Shown piece after piece: positions 11,450 to 23,718 of a stretch of DNA of 64,000 nt. Numbering within the stretch: position 1 is the stretch's first letter; every line of letters starts with the position of its first letter. Origin of the DNA: Macrotrachela quadricornifera (taxonomy: Eukaryota; Rotifera; Eurotatoria; Philodinida; Philodinidae). The notes below the pieces were generated by a model, which saw nothing but the letters and a program-made list of their open reading frames with translations, did not search any database and had not been told where the DNA came from. Position numbers and translations under genes: made by a program. The DNA lies in assembly GCA_022393335.1 (NCBI GenBank), contig JAJEKB010024460.1, positions 1 to 64,000 on the forward strand, read 5' to 3'.

Positions 11450-13673
11450 CTATAAATTAGAATTTAGTTGAGAGTGATACTGTTCTTTTGTTTCGGCCAC
11501 TGTGTAGACCAACTTTTCTGCTGCCACCTTTTTTTCCATCATTCGTTTGAATCCTTCTTCGACTCCGTTGAGACCACCTGGTATCTTAGTTACTTTATTT
11601 GGCTTTAGAAGACCATTAGGTAATAACACATCAGAAAGTAGTTTATAGAATTTTTCAGCAAATTCTTTATCTTGTGGTTTAGCACTAAAAACTCTACGGA
11701 AAGCATGTAGTTCGAATCCAAAAATCGTGTACATTAAGATACTGCGTTCTTGAATATGTGATGGTATTTCATTTGATACAAGTGGTAAAACAGTGGCTAC
11801 TTGCGGATCTTTGCCTGTAAGTGCAGCACATCCTTGTTTGATTGATTCCTTTTCTGAGATGCAATCGAAAGCATAAGCCAAATTGTCCTTGGCTGCTTGC
11901 TTTATTTGTGAGACAACATTTGGATCCTTGTAATCGAAACAAACGTCAGCGCCAAGTTCTTTCATATAATTGTGACGATCAGGTGATGCCGTAGTAATAA
12001 CGAAACAACCCGACGCCTTAGCTAGTTGAATAGTATATTGACCGACACTTGTGCTGCCCGACCAAACAAGAACAGATGTTCCACTATTATTAGGTGGTAA
12101 AGGTAAGCCCATTTCATGAAATAATCCAAGAGCTGCTGTAATAGCAGCAAGTGGAATCGTAGCAGCCGATTCGGAAGAAATGGTAGATGGATAACGAAAG
12201 ACAAGTGATGCTTCTTGAACAACATATTCCGAATAGGCTCCAGGGATGCCTAGTTCAGCATCGACACCACCCATGACACAGCCAGCAACACGCTCACCTT
12301 TTCTATAATTACCTAAAAACAAAAAGAATATTTGACATGATAGAAACATATGCTAAATGCAGTGACAAGGATCGCCTATAAGTTCTTTCATATAACTTAT
12401 TGGATGAATCGAATAAGTAATAGATTTCATATTTGAACCGTTTTCTCTTGATCATCTTTTTTCAACGACATATTAAGAAAAAAGATTCATTCTTATGAAT
12501 GTATTGTTAATAAATCAAACCTCCTTAAGTATAATCTTCATTTTGAAATGAAAGGATATGTTGTTGTCTAGATCTAAAAGCAACGATTTTAGAGATTCTC
12601 TATTCCAAAAATCTATATACACAGAATAATGGTGTAGAAAATGCAATAGACGATAATTCACGTGAAAAGAAACCAGGTATTGAAAAACAATGTTGTTTTC
12701 ATTCTTTTTCGAAAGCATTTTTAATTGATTGAGTTGAAACTCTTTAATTTGCTCAATTATGACTATAAGGAGTTTGTTTGACTCATACAAAATCTACATC
12801 GAAATCTAATTTTGTGAAACTACTGTTGGTATTTGAATACTTGTTTTTCAAAATACATCAAATTTTTAAAAGAAAAGATAGTATTTATAGTTTAAATTAA
12901 TTTTATTCAACGTGTATTCTGTCACTGAAGTCTAAAAACTTCTATGCAAATTTTTAAATGAGCGATAAAGTGCAAGAGTACTCAAGATTTTAGGGAAATG
13001 TTTTCATTTGTTACATTATAAATCTTAATCTCGTACTTTTAGACTATATCTGAGTTCTATGCATAAAACAGACATTGACTTTGTTAATCATAAATTTTCA
13101 TATTATGAATCTTTTAATAACTTTCAATCGCTACAAAAGTTGATACACAGAGAAAAAATATAAAGATATAGTTTGAAATAGTCTAATCATACAGATATTT
13201 ATATTTTATGTAGTCATACATTATCTTCACTCTCACATACATGCTAATTTGGATTATTCTTCAAACAGTCTACAATGGTTGAATATTTCATCAATTTGTC
13301 TTTCAAATAAAAGGAAAAGTTGTTTTGGGAAAAGATACTGAAATAAGATTTCAGAAGACTTCTCTATAATGAAATAGAAGAATATTCATATACTGACCAA
13401 TAGCTTCTTCACCTATTGCGACAACTTCACCAGCAAAATCACAACCAACTGTAGATCCCGGTTTGGCAGCTCGAAAATGGAGACTTTTCCAATCGGTCGG
13501 ATTCTGTGCGACATGAGTCACTTTAATCAGAAGATCTTTTGGTCCATATGTAGGAAGCTAAATGAAGATGAAATAAACTATTTTGTATAGATTCAATAAC
13601 GAATATTACAGCTTACGGGAACTTCTTCGAGTACGAGCGTCTTGTTTGCATGTACGACTAGTGCTAGCGGCAT
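11450..13673 (-). CDS. MDR-type zinc-independent oxidoreductase (quinone/enoyl reductase-like)
   Basis: Three exons join in frame: 13673-13617, 13557-13398 and 12312-11450, encoding 359 residues. The N-terminal catalytic fold is GroES-like ('QNPTDWKSLHF', 'GSTVGCDFAGEVVAIG'), followed by a Rossmann fold with the nucleotide loop 'SGSTSVGQYTIQLAKASG' and 'FDYKDP'. The Cys/His zinc ligands of classical alcohol dehydrogenases are absent, which places it among NADPH-dependent quinone-oxidoreductase / trans-enoyl-reductase relatives (fungal ToxD-like proteins share this layout). The second intron is about 1.1 kb, long for this window, and holds no recognisable gene. Similarity to fungal proteins makes horizontal origin possible, but that is untested. 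The substrate cannot be read from the sequence. Confidence 0.85.
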
Positions 13674-16600
13674 GGCGTGTCTTTGAGTGAAGTACGATGA
13701 AAAATGAAGACAGAATAAGTGACTGTCTTTTTCTTTCTATCGTAAAACATGCTGCCTCTTGCTATTTTTTTCTGCTACACCATTGCAATACTGCCTTGAC
13801 GTTTTCTTTTTTTTTCTCCGTTCTGTTTATGATGACATAATTTTATTATACGTGTTCTATTCTTCAAATAGATGAAAGAAAGAGAAAAAGCAATAGAACA
13901 AACAATTGCTTATCATTCTTGTGACGGGTAGTTTTGACTATGAGGATGACAGAAAATGGATACATAACGAAGTAATCGATTGTTTGAGAAATACTAATTT
14001 TATTAGTTAAGAATCAACAGATCGATCTTATTTATTTTAATATAAGAATTTTGTTGACGTGATTTAATGTTATAACAAATTCTTAACTCATTGAATTTTG
14101 TCTTGTCCTATTCATATACTTTCATCATTGTCATCATCTTAGGCAACATAGTGTAGAAAAAGCTTTTATACATTTGTATTTTCTTTTCGAAGGCTCTTAC
14201 GTATACCTTTCTATTTTCCTGCAATACATTACATTATTGCTTGGAGATTCTTGTAACTTAGATGATTTACAGAAGAACAGTGATCTTGTTTTTTAAACAT
14301 ATTTAATACATTTCTATTATTATTCATTCATAATATATTATATTCGCTATTTTTCTATTTTCTATTTTCATCTATGTGATAATTTATGTTATCTACCTCT
14401 TTCAAGTGTCAATATGCTATCTTTCTATTCATCTAATTTATTTATATTAACTTTAGAATGCTTCTCTCATCAAAGTCATGATCTCAAGAGTCTCTTAAAA
14501 ATAGTCATTTATCAAATATTATACTTAACAGTAATAACTTTCAAACTTACACATTCTCATGACTAACTTTCAGAACATGCAATTAACCTATGCTAATGTT
14601 TATTAAGTTTATTACGTAATGGTTATTTTCAATCTTCTTCTGTATGCACCTGGTTGATATTCTCTTCAATGATGTTGATTTAGTCAATATTAACTTTATT
14701 GAAGTAAACTTATACAAACTAAAGTTTATCGAAGCAATAATTACAGACAAACAACTAGAAATTATCTAATCGATTGAAATCATTCAACTTTATAATCGGA
14801 CAATCAAGCAAAATTTGAATCTCATCTCAAATAAATATGCTAACTGAAACAGTCTATCGTTAATAATTGGAAAGTGCATTATGAAATCGTTTGTTTCAAT
14901 ATCATCTGACAAAGATATATACGAATGTTGTGTCGCTTTAAAATCCAAAGATTTTTGGAGCTACTATATCTCAACAAATTAGTCGAACTAGTTTCTGAGA
15001 CTTGATGTTGTGAGTTGAATCTCTATCAATATTGAATATTCATATAAAAAATGATACGTTCATCTAATTGAACAGAATAAGATTGGATATTAATAAAAAA
15101 AAATTTGAATAAATTCAATAAAATGAAATGATCATTTTAAACAAATTTTTTTGAACAGGTTCAATTTCCTTAATACTATCATTACACTAATTATAGACAC
15201 GTAATAACTCCATATACTTATCGAGTTTGATTCACGTATCAACTAAGAACGATTTGCACAATAACATTAAACTTTTCATTGGTTATAATGTGAATCGAAC
15301 TGAATAATAATCAGCAAAACTAATTTTCATATTTATTTATCGTATTATTTGTATAATTATTATTGATCTCTTCTTATATATCTTTGATTTCATATTTTCT
15401 AGCTGCTTGTACGATGAGTTTAGTTTGATGTATAGTTATGTTATGTGTTCTTTGTGACATGCAAGTTTTATGTTTTTGAAAGGTATCGTATTGATGGAAT
15501 TTTTCAAAATCACGTAAGTTTTATTCATCTGTATAATTCTTAATCGATAATAGTAAGGAAATATTTTGTTCCAATTTGCTCAATCAATCGTATAATTTGT
15601 TGAATAGTCATGCATTGAAATACAAATTGCTCTAATATTATAGGATACTTTAAGACTGCTGCACGTACCCCATTTAGATTTTTGAACCTGTAATATATGA
15701 CAAACTGATCTTCTAATAAGGATAAGTTATGTTTTCCAGTAGACTTTCTGTCATTTTTATAGAGATGTCTATAGTGGAATAGGTAGGAAAAGTGATGACC
15801 AATAAATATTAGCATTCATTCTATTTATTTATGTAGTTTCGTCTTTAGTTATTGGACTTTGCATGCTTATTTTCATTCTGGAACTAAAATAGAGTTCAAT
15901 AAATCTTTTCTTTTTTCATTGTTTTACTATTATTTTTATCGTAGTTAATTAGTATATATTATGTCAAAAATTAATTTGGGTCCAATACATTCGATGCGAT
16001 GGGTCCCATCTATGGAGCCTGCTATATTTTAGTAAGAAAATGACTATAAGAACACTTTCTGTTTCTTTGGTCAAGAGATTATATGTAATATATATTATCT
16101 ACCTTCTTCTTGAGCATTGCTTGAACTATTCATGATATAGGATGATGTTTCTGATTAAACTAGTGAAGATAATAAAGTTTGTTACAATCCGCAAAGAAAA
16201 TTTTTCTTTTCTTCCCTATTACACTGTTTTTTCTCTTGATTGTTGTCGCTTAATTTTCTCCTATCAACCAGCACAACATGTTCGGACATCGCAATCAGAT
16301 CCTTCTTTTTCCTCAAGCTTGTAATCAGCGAGTTTACGCATCGAATGGTTTTTTGTTGTTTTTGTTTCGGATCAGGTTACAGTTGAAATTATACAGTTTG
16401 TCGAGAAAATTGTTTTTAAAATTGACGTGATCTTTCAGACCAGTTTTCTAATTTTTATGTAGTGTATATTATATTTAAATATAAAACAATCAAGAATAAG
16501 TTTTTATCCAACTTTCCCAAGTCATACCATTAGCTATTACGTTTATTTTTGGCAAAAAGTACGAATTGTAAGAATATAAAATACTAAGCATGGCTTCATA

Positions 16601-16923
16601 TTTTTTGTCGTCTGATAACATAGATAATTTCTTTGTATTCTGTCGTCTCTACAACACAGAACTAGAAAAAGAAAGCAGCTGGAGGATAATTATCTCCTGA
16701 CAATGGTATTGTTATGATTGTTTTTTTTCTTTACTTTTATTGATTCGCAGTTGATTATTCTCTTTTAGAGATTAGCTTCTATGTAGTAAGACATAAAAAC
16801 ATTTTAGTTCATCTTTTCAGAACCGTTTTTCTCAATCAGAATCAATAAGTATTGTTAAGGATTTCGATTTCTTTGATGTCTATCTGTATATATGAAATTT
16901 AATTTGTGACCTAAATTGTTTAG
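13674..16923. other. Non-coding stretch of 3.2 kb
   Basis: No supported gene. A minus-strand ORF of 91 codons at 15540-15815 has mixed composition but no recognised motif; it could be a decayed fragment. Mildly Ser-rich ORFs at 16142-16324 are not convincing. Confidence 0.45.
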
Positions 16924-18695
16924 ATGACTCATCTTTGGCTCTTATCTCACATAAGTTTTTTTATTATTACCACAACTATTTCTACGAATATTGGACTTCG
17001 AACTCAAAAAGGAATCATATATGGCAGACAAACTCAACATTCAATTGAATATTTAGGGTAAATTCATAGATATAATTAGAGAGAATTTCACATTTATGAT
17101 AAAATTCTTTTAGAATTCAATATGCAAAAATCATTCGATGGAAACCACCAATAGATCTTGCTTTAGAACTTTTTCCAAATGGTTCATTTCATGCGACATC
17201 ATTTGGTCCATGTTGTCCACAAAAAACTAGTCCAATATATATTCCTAAACAAGATGAACAATGTCTCTATCTGAATATCTATAAACCTATAGTTTCATCA
17301 ACTCATTCATTATTACCAGTATTTGTTTGGATTCATGGTGGTGGTCATAGGAGTGGATGCTCATCACAAAGTATTCCATTGTTATATAATGGTACAAATA
17401 TGATTGCTCATTCTCCAGCAGATCAATCAGTGATTATAATCACAATTAATTATCGATTAGGTGTATTAGCAGATATGTATTTAAAAGAATTAATTGAAGA
17501 AAATTCGGAATGGCCAACAGCTGGTAATTATATGTACTTAGATATGTTATCTGCATTACGTTGGATAAAGAAAAATATTGAAGATTATGGAGGCGATCCA
17601 AATAATATTGCTTTATTTGGAGAAAGTGCTGGAGGACTTTCTGTTATTGATCTTGGTGCTGTCAAGGGATCAATGAATCTTTATCGAACAGCAATAAGTC
17701 AATCAGGTTTGGGTTCACCTGGTACATATTCGTCTTATTATAATATGAGTCATGCTTTGAATTATTCGAGTTCAATTGTTCAACAGTTAAATTGTACCAA
17801 TGATGATCAAGATAAAGTACTTTCGTGTTTACGTAATTCTTCAATTGAAAACTTACTGACAGCTTATGGAAATCGATATACAAAACCAATAATTGATAAT
17901 TATTTTTTTCCAAAATATCCTCCATTAGCAATTAAAAATGGAATGTACAATAAAGATCTTAGTCTTATTATGGGTAATAATCAAAATGAAATAGCAGTAT
18001 GTCATGCATATCCCGATATAAATTTTAATGAAAGTGTTGTATTATTATCTGACTATGTCGAAGAAAAAGGGATTTCAAGAATTGTGGATCATTTTCATTT
18101 AAAGAATTGTTCGTCTGATCGAACTGCTGATATGAATCGTTGTTGTACTATAATTCGTTTAATACTCCTAAATAAACTTTTTGATTGTAGTGTTCCTCGA
18201 TTATACGATGCTTTATATGTAAAATATGGCTCAGAATCGATGCAAAATAAATTATTTTGGTATCATTTAAATTGTCATCCTGATTGTGCTGTAAAACGTT
18301 ATAAAGGTGTGTGTATACATGCAGCAGAACTTCCATATGTATTTGGAACTGTAAGTGATTACCTTTCAGTCGAACCAGTCAATTGCACTTGGGATAATGT
18401 ATCACGAATATTTTCGAATGAAATCATTTCATATTGGACTAAAATAGCTGCAACAGGAAGACCATTTAGTAAATGGCCACATTATGTTCCATTTACAAGA
18501 GAATATTTTTATATAACACCCGATCAAGATTTTTCACCGATGACATGGAATAAAAATTGTTTGATTTTTGATCAAATCGAAGAACAAGGAATGAAGGAAA
18601 AATTTGGAAATAGTAGTCACACTTTTAAAGAAACATTTTTAATTATGAAAATATTTTTTGTGTATTTCATATATTTATTTAATAAAGAAGAATGA
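16924..18695 (+). CDS. Type-B carboxylesterase / cholinesterase-like enzyme
   Basis: Two exons (16924-17057 and 17114-18695; 56-bp intron) encode 571 residues. A hydrophobic signal peptide covers about residues 1-22. The alpha/beta-hydrolase features are complete: 'YLGIQYA', the oxyanion-hole 'HGGGH', the nucleophile elbow 'FGESAGG' (Ser about 216), an acidic residue in 'NNQNEIA' (Glu about 337) and the catalytic His in 'CIHAAELPYVFG' (about 447). The early 'EQCLYLNIY' Cys and others suggest the usual disulfides. A C-terminal hydrophobic stretch ('FLIMKIFFVYFIYLF') suggests a membrane anchor. It is therefore predicted to be an active secreted or cell-surface ester hydrolase. Whether it prefers choline esters is not decidable. 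The TGA stop lies 3 bases before the terminal repeat of a MITE, so the C-terminus may have been altered by that insertion. Confidence 0.9.
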
Positions 18696-18697
18696 CA

Positions 18698-18939
18698 GAG
18701 AGCATATCGGGACTTATTTTGGGATTTATTTCTTTACTAAGGATTTATTGAGACTATACAGTTGTATTAGTATTTCAGCGCACCCTCATTCTTGCCTCCA
18801 TCCCCCGCACTCCCCTTCACCCTCACTTAGTTTCTGCCCTCACCTTTAATAGGAGTTATGTGGAATTCATTTTAAGATGTATGGGGATTTATTAAAAAAT
18901 TTGAATAAATCCCAAAAAAACAAGTCCCGATATGCTCTC
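18698..18939. mobile_element. MITE abutting the esterase stop codon
   Basis: The terminal inverted repeat gagagcatatcgggactt is exact at both ends (18698-18715 and reverse complement at 18922-18939), extending inward to 'gggattta'. The 242-bp interior is non-coding; its central part is pyrimidine-rich and strand-skewed. No clear target duplication is seen. Confidence 0.7.
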
Positions 18940-21224
18940 GTATACTAATAACAATCGGCGAACATATCGGCTGCTGATGTGAATGTTCTTTGAATTCATA
19001 CTCATGCCCTCACCCTCAAGATTATTAAAAAATAATCATTCAGTTTTATTACTCTTTTGTCCGATTCTTTAAAACGAACTTCTTGAGTTTTTCGCATATT
19101 TCTAATAAGATACATTTTATAAATATTATAGAACGATGCATGAGTGACAATATAAAACAAAATCTGTTTCAAGCGGATAACATTATAATCACTTACAGTG
19201 GATCCGGTAAACTAAAAAACAGTTTAGCACAGTATTGAAGTGACAATGTTTTTATTACCTTTGGTTGAAAATAATAAGTGTTTATTATTGAGTGGTTATT
19301 GGGGTGGACAAACGACTGGCAAAATGTACGAAGAAATGGAATATCATAAATGAATCGAAATCCCGAAAAGTGCTACATCAATGACTCAACTCCTTTGATA
19401 TGGGATGTGATCATCAGTATATAAGCACTTCCTACGTCAAATGTATGATCACCATCACATGTATGACTTGAATGTCAATCTGATATAACGTAATAATACT
19501 ATAAAAATGAACAGTTTAGCGTATAATCAGATGACGTCTCCAAAATTCAAGACGATAGGTCGTTATGTCAAGTATCAATTAGGTTATCTAGACAGTAATC
19601 TTGGGTCGTTTTAGAATACGAAAGAAATCTGTTTCACATTCGATGGAGATCTTTGTAGTCTGGTACAGTGTGAATGTATGCCTTTTGTGAAATCTAGTTT
19701 TTCGGAAAAAGTCCTGTGTTTCTCTCATTTTTTTGATGATCATCATAAACATTGATATTTACTATGTTTTTAGATTAAGGTTGATGACTTTTCGTCAATA
19801 ACGAACGACTAATCAGGTCTGCAGTGCGTCAGTAGTTTTCCGATTAAATTTTTTTTTATTACCGTTTTTCTGAGAAGTTTCCATGATAGAAAAATACTTT
19901 TCTAAAGTGAAAAACTTTTAACTGGCAGAACAGACAACGTTGGTTTAGAAGAATGACCGATTAACTACCACACTCAATGAGGAATTCTTTAATCCGAAAA
20001 AGTGCTACGAAATTGTAGAAGTGGTAAAAAGGGCTTATTTTTTTCGAACAAATCAAAGCTCCTTCCACTCTAAAATAAACTACTCAATGGAGCTAAATCC
20101 TGAAATGCAATGGACACTTAATGTCAGCTAGCACTACTGGATATTCTGAATGGCAATGTCAATTTTTTATTGAGCTATACAGTTATCTTTTTTTCTTGTT
20201 CTTGCAAGGAGAAATAGAAATAATCGTTTAATCGTAAAATGGGAAAATCGTTGTAACTCTAGAAGATACAGCTGTTAGGTGAAACCCATTTGGGGCGTGT
20301 GCCATTTCAATGTCCATTATCGACTGATAGATGAGCGGAGACTAACTGACAAAGATACCTTGCACGGTTTCCTCGTTAGTGATCATCTATAACGTAAAAT
20401 TTGTTTTTCTTTTGAAGTTTTACAAAAAACTCTTCTCTACCTTTTATTTTTGAAGTTGTTCCTTAGACTATGTACAAGGTGAATATCTTATTTTAGCTGT
20501 TATTCAACAAATAAATTATCCTCGCAACAAAAAAACATTTAACGATAATTTATGATCAAGCAAAAGTATTCTGCAATGCAAATCATGTTGTAAAACGACA
20601 GTGCCAGCTCGTTTTCAAGAATGCATAATTGAATATGTTGATGAAGTTAACGGTAGATTCAACGTTTTTTAGCGAACATTTGCTTATTAACCTGTACCTA
20701 AGCAATTCATCAGTGTGTCTGATACAACTCTCGATGAGCTTTATTCAATGGCATACTCAGATTCTCGATAGCTCAAAGTATGACTTTTGGACTAACACAT
20801 GATCCTAGAGAATATCTGAAAATTGTACTTTGAGGCATTGAAGATCGGAATATACTATTAGTTAGAGCTCGTCAAGTTGTACTTGTAACTGTATTGGAAC
20901 AGTTGGAACAAGTTCCTAGGCGAACTCTTGCTATTTTATTCGAATCGTTGACTAACTTCATTTACATATAATATAGTGAGATAATTCATTTCAGGACAAC
21001 AGAAATATTTTTATTTTGTAGCTATTATTAATCGTTGAACTTATCTATCACAATGGTATCTGTGAGAAAATATGTATCAAGATACAATTAATCTAAATAT
21101 TATTCATTAACATTCACATTGACATCACAATATCTATTTTTTTTAAAGATCATGCCATCAATATATGCTGAAAAATATCGCGAATATTCATATTTTAATG
21201 CTGATTATCATCGAGTGTAGACTG
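18940..21224. other. Non-coding stretch
   Basis: 2.3 kb with no ORF worth reporting on either strand. Composition is less AT-rich than the surrounding intergenic DNA, which may indicate decayed coding or transposon sequence, but no identifiable remnant was found. Confidence 0.45.
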
Positions 21225-22189
21225 TTAATATGGATTAATATGATTTAATTTCCAACATAAAAATATTCGCTTTTTGACTGCTTGACGAAAACGAACTGAT
21301 GAAATAAAAAACATATAAAAATTTCCCTAAAAATTAAATCAATAAACAATATATTAATTTATCTAACAAAAGTTGAACATACAGCATAGTAGATATTAGT
21401 AAATGAACTACAGATGGTTGATATGAGAGTTTCCTTAAGTATTCCATTTGCATCTTTCACAACTGCAGTTGTAATTAAACTATAAGCATTGTAAACACCG
21501 AATGGAGTAATACCAATAAAAACGATTACTAATTGAAGCAAAATCATTTTTGTAAACTGCCTGTCAGCATTTTGTCGAACAAGACCTATTGTTTGACGAA
21601 TATTACGACTAGTTAAAAACCCGAATATTCCTATTATTAATATTGGTAGAACAGAGAGATAAATAGAAATATATATGCGAACATAAGTAGTGTACATAGC
21701 ACTGCTGCTGACACACTTATTACTAATCGATGAAATATTATAGAAGAAAAAACAAGGAATACCATGAAGAAACCAAATAATGATGACAATAGATACGATT
21801 CGATGAGACAATTTTATGTTGCTATATCTACGTAGATAAACATTTCCTGATGTGACGAAGAATTGATCAATTGTAGCCAAACATGAACAACTGAAACAAG
21901 TTAAACTGACATAACCATTAAAAAATTGTCGTGCTTTGCACCATACTACTGAAGTAAGAGTTAAATCAATTCGATACCCTCCAGCCACAGTACGTGAAGT
22001 AGCAAGAATAGATAGATATAGAATATTATATATTGAACCAATAAGAGAATAGAATGTACAAGGAGTTGTACGATAAGAACGTACAGTTGAAAATATGAAA
22101 ATATTTATACTATTACCAATTAAACCAACGGTAATAAAGAAGAAACCACCATAAATATTAATTTGTTGATTAATATATGATAATGACAT
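21225..22189 (-). CDS. Rhodopsin-family 7TM receptor (orphan GPCR)
   Basis: Two exons (22189-21368 and 21326-21225) encode 307 residues. Splicing at GT 21367 and AG 21327 replaces an immediate stop with the expected tail 'GNFYMFFISSVRFRQAVKK'. Seven hydrophobic helices are visible. TM1 carries 'GLIGNSINIFIF' (the conserved Asn), Cys in 'WCKARQFF' is the TM3 disulfide Cys, and the TM3 end reads 'TIDQF' in place of DRY. The TM6 start is 'KMILLQLVIVFIGITPFGVY', and TM7 ends in a non-canonical stretch instead of NPxxY. The compact size, a short N-terminus without signal peptide and this motif pattern resemble orphan receptors that are abundant in rotifers and other lophotrochozoans (related in style to FMRFamide-receptor-like proteins). 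The ligand is unknown. Confidence 0.9.
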
Positions 22190-23332
22190 TTTAATGTTTT
22201 TTCAATTAATTATCACGATAAATATAAATAGTGAAAAATCAAAAAATAAGAACGTTATGCTTACAAAATTTTTCAAATAATTCTATATACAAAATTATGA
22301 AGGCATCAATGAAATTTTCATATATAATATATAAAGAAAAAAAATGACCTGATATATTTTTAATGAGACTTCTCTTTTTACAGTCTTCATATATACAATT
22401 TTACCTTGATTAATATTCTTTTACAAAAAAGGATGAGAGTTTCTAATAGTAAATTAATTTATATAATCATTAATGTTAATATTGTCAGAAAGGAAGATGA
22501 ATTATTTTTTAATATAGTCCGAGAAGATAATGAAAAATGAGAAAAAAGAAAAATATGTTTTCAATGTAGAGATACTAACAAAAAATAAATGTCGTAAAAG
22601 TTAAGAATAGTGCGTAAATTCAGATAGAATATGTATCTCAAGGCGTTATGATAAATTAATCAACTCATAAAAATATCGCTCTTAGATAGTTTGTTGATCA
22701 AATACTAATTTATAAATAAACATGAGAATGAAAACATTTTGTTGAGTTTTGTATTTCTAACTGCAGATTACTTTTTTGTTTATGTTTATCTTTATATCAT
22801 GCAGGAAAAAATGTCGCTGATTTACATTTTATCTGATAAAAATAAGAACAATTTTATGTCAGAAGAAATCAGAAAAAGACACATTAAATACATATAAAGA
22901 AAGATTTTCGTTATTGCAAGTAAATATTAAAAAGAAAGAAGAAAAAGGAAACAGGAATAGCTTTTAGTTATCCATGCTGAATATTATCTTATTTTATTTA
23001 ATATTGATTGTAATAACCCTGCTGCCATATTGCCTTATGAAATATTCATGATAATTATTGTCGAAAAAATGAACTCTATAGCAACCTGTTTTACGACACT
23101 TTATATTTTTAATCATTATTTTAAATATCCTATATTTTAACTTTGTTTTCAGTAATTTGTGCTTTATGAAGATAATTATTACTGAAAGAATATGTTTGGT
23201 GGTTTTGTACCTTGTATGTAATCGTCAGAAAAAAACGTATTGCATGTATTTTTAATGATATGTTTGAATCTTAAGAAATTAATTTCTCACCTTCCTAATT
23301 ACGCCCCGAATGTCCTTTCAAAAATGTCTCTC
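22190..23332. other. Non-coding stretch
   Basis: AT-rich upstream region of the minus-strand GPCR. No gene or repeat structure was recognised. Confidence 0.5.
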
Positions 23333-23340
23333 TATAAAAG
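23333..23340 (+). promoter_or_regulatory. TATA box ahead of a tiny ORF
   Basis: TATAAAAG within 'ctctctataaaagaaatg' lies 66 bases before the ATG at 23406, a plausible core-promoter distance with a short leader. Confidence 0.45.
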
Positions 23341-23405
23341 AAATGTTCTAGTACGAGTAGTTATATCTATAAAAATTAGCAAATAAGCACAATAATTATT
23401 TTTAA

Positions 23406-23718
23406 ATGGAATCGTATGACTCAATATCAACTGATGAAACATCACCATTATTATCAATTTCACCTAAACCAACAATTACAAAAACAACATCAAATAAACA
23501 AACAACTATGTTAACTATCAATGATTATTAATATCAACCGAAAATTTTCAATAAAAATAAAACAACTAAATTTTAGCGTTGTGCTAATAAAAGTTGTGGT
23601 GCACTTTTACACACGAGTCTTAACAATGAATTTGTCCGTTTTTCTGGCAAAACAACTGGATATTGTCATTTACCCTATTTTTTATATGCAAGACATTTTT
23701 TTAAAGGACATTCGTGAC
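23406..23718 (+). CDS. Possible tiny gene: Ser/Thr-rich N-terminus plus Cys/His segment
   Basis: An ATG at 23406 opens 41 codons (to TAA at 23529), Ser/Thr/Pro/Lys-rich. Just after a pyrimidine tract and AG (about 23572), another frame is open for about 48 codons to a TGA. It holds a compact Cys/His arrangement ('RCANKSCGALLH' followed by 'TTGYCHLPYFLYARHFF') that looks like a small zinc-binding module. The only GT in a usable position of the first exon joins it to a different frame, so either splicing is unusual or a frameshift has broken the gene. An alternative is a fragment of a transposon-encoded zinc-finger protein. Confidence 0.3.

Noticed and set aside
12515..12790. 91-codon ORF in the second intron of the MDR gene
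   Set aside because: No motif, no promoter or splice context; likely chance in AT-rich sequence.
17662..17931. Minus-strand ORF opposite the esterase
   Set aside because: Shadow of the real coding strand.
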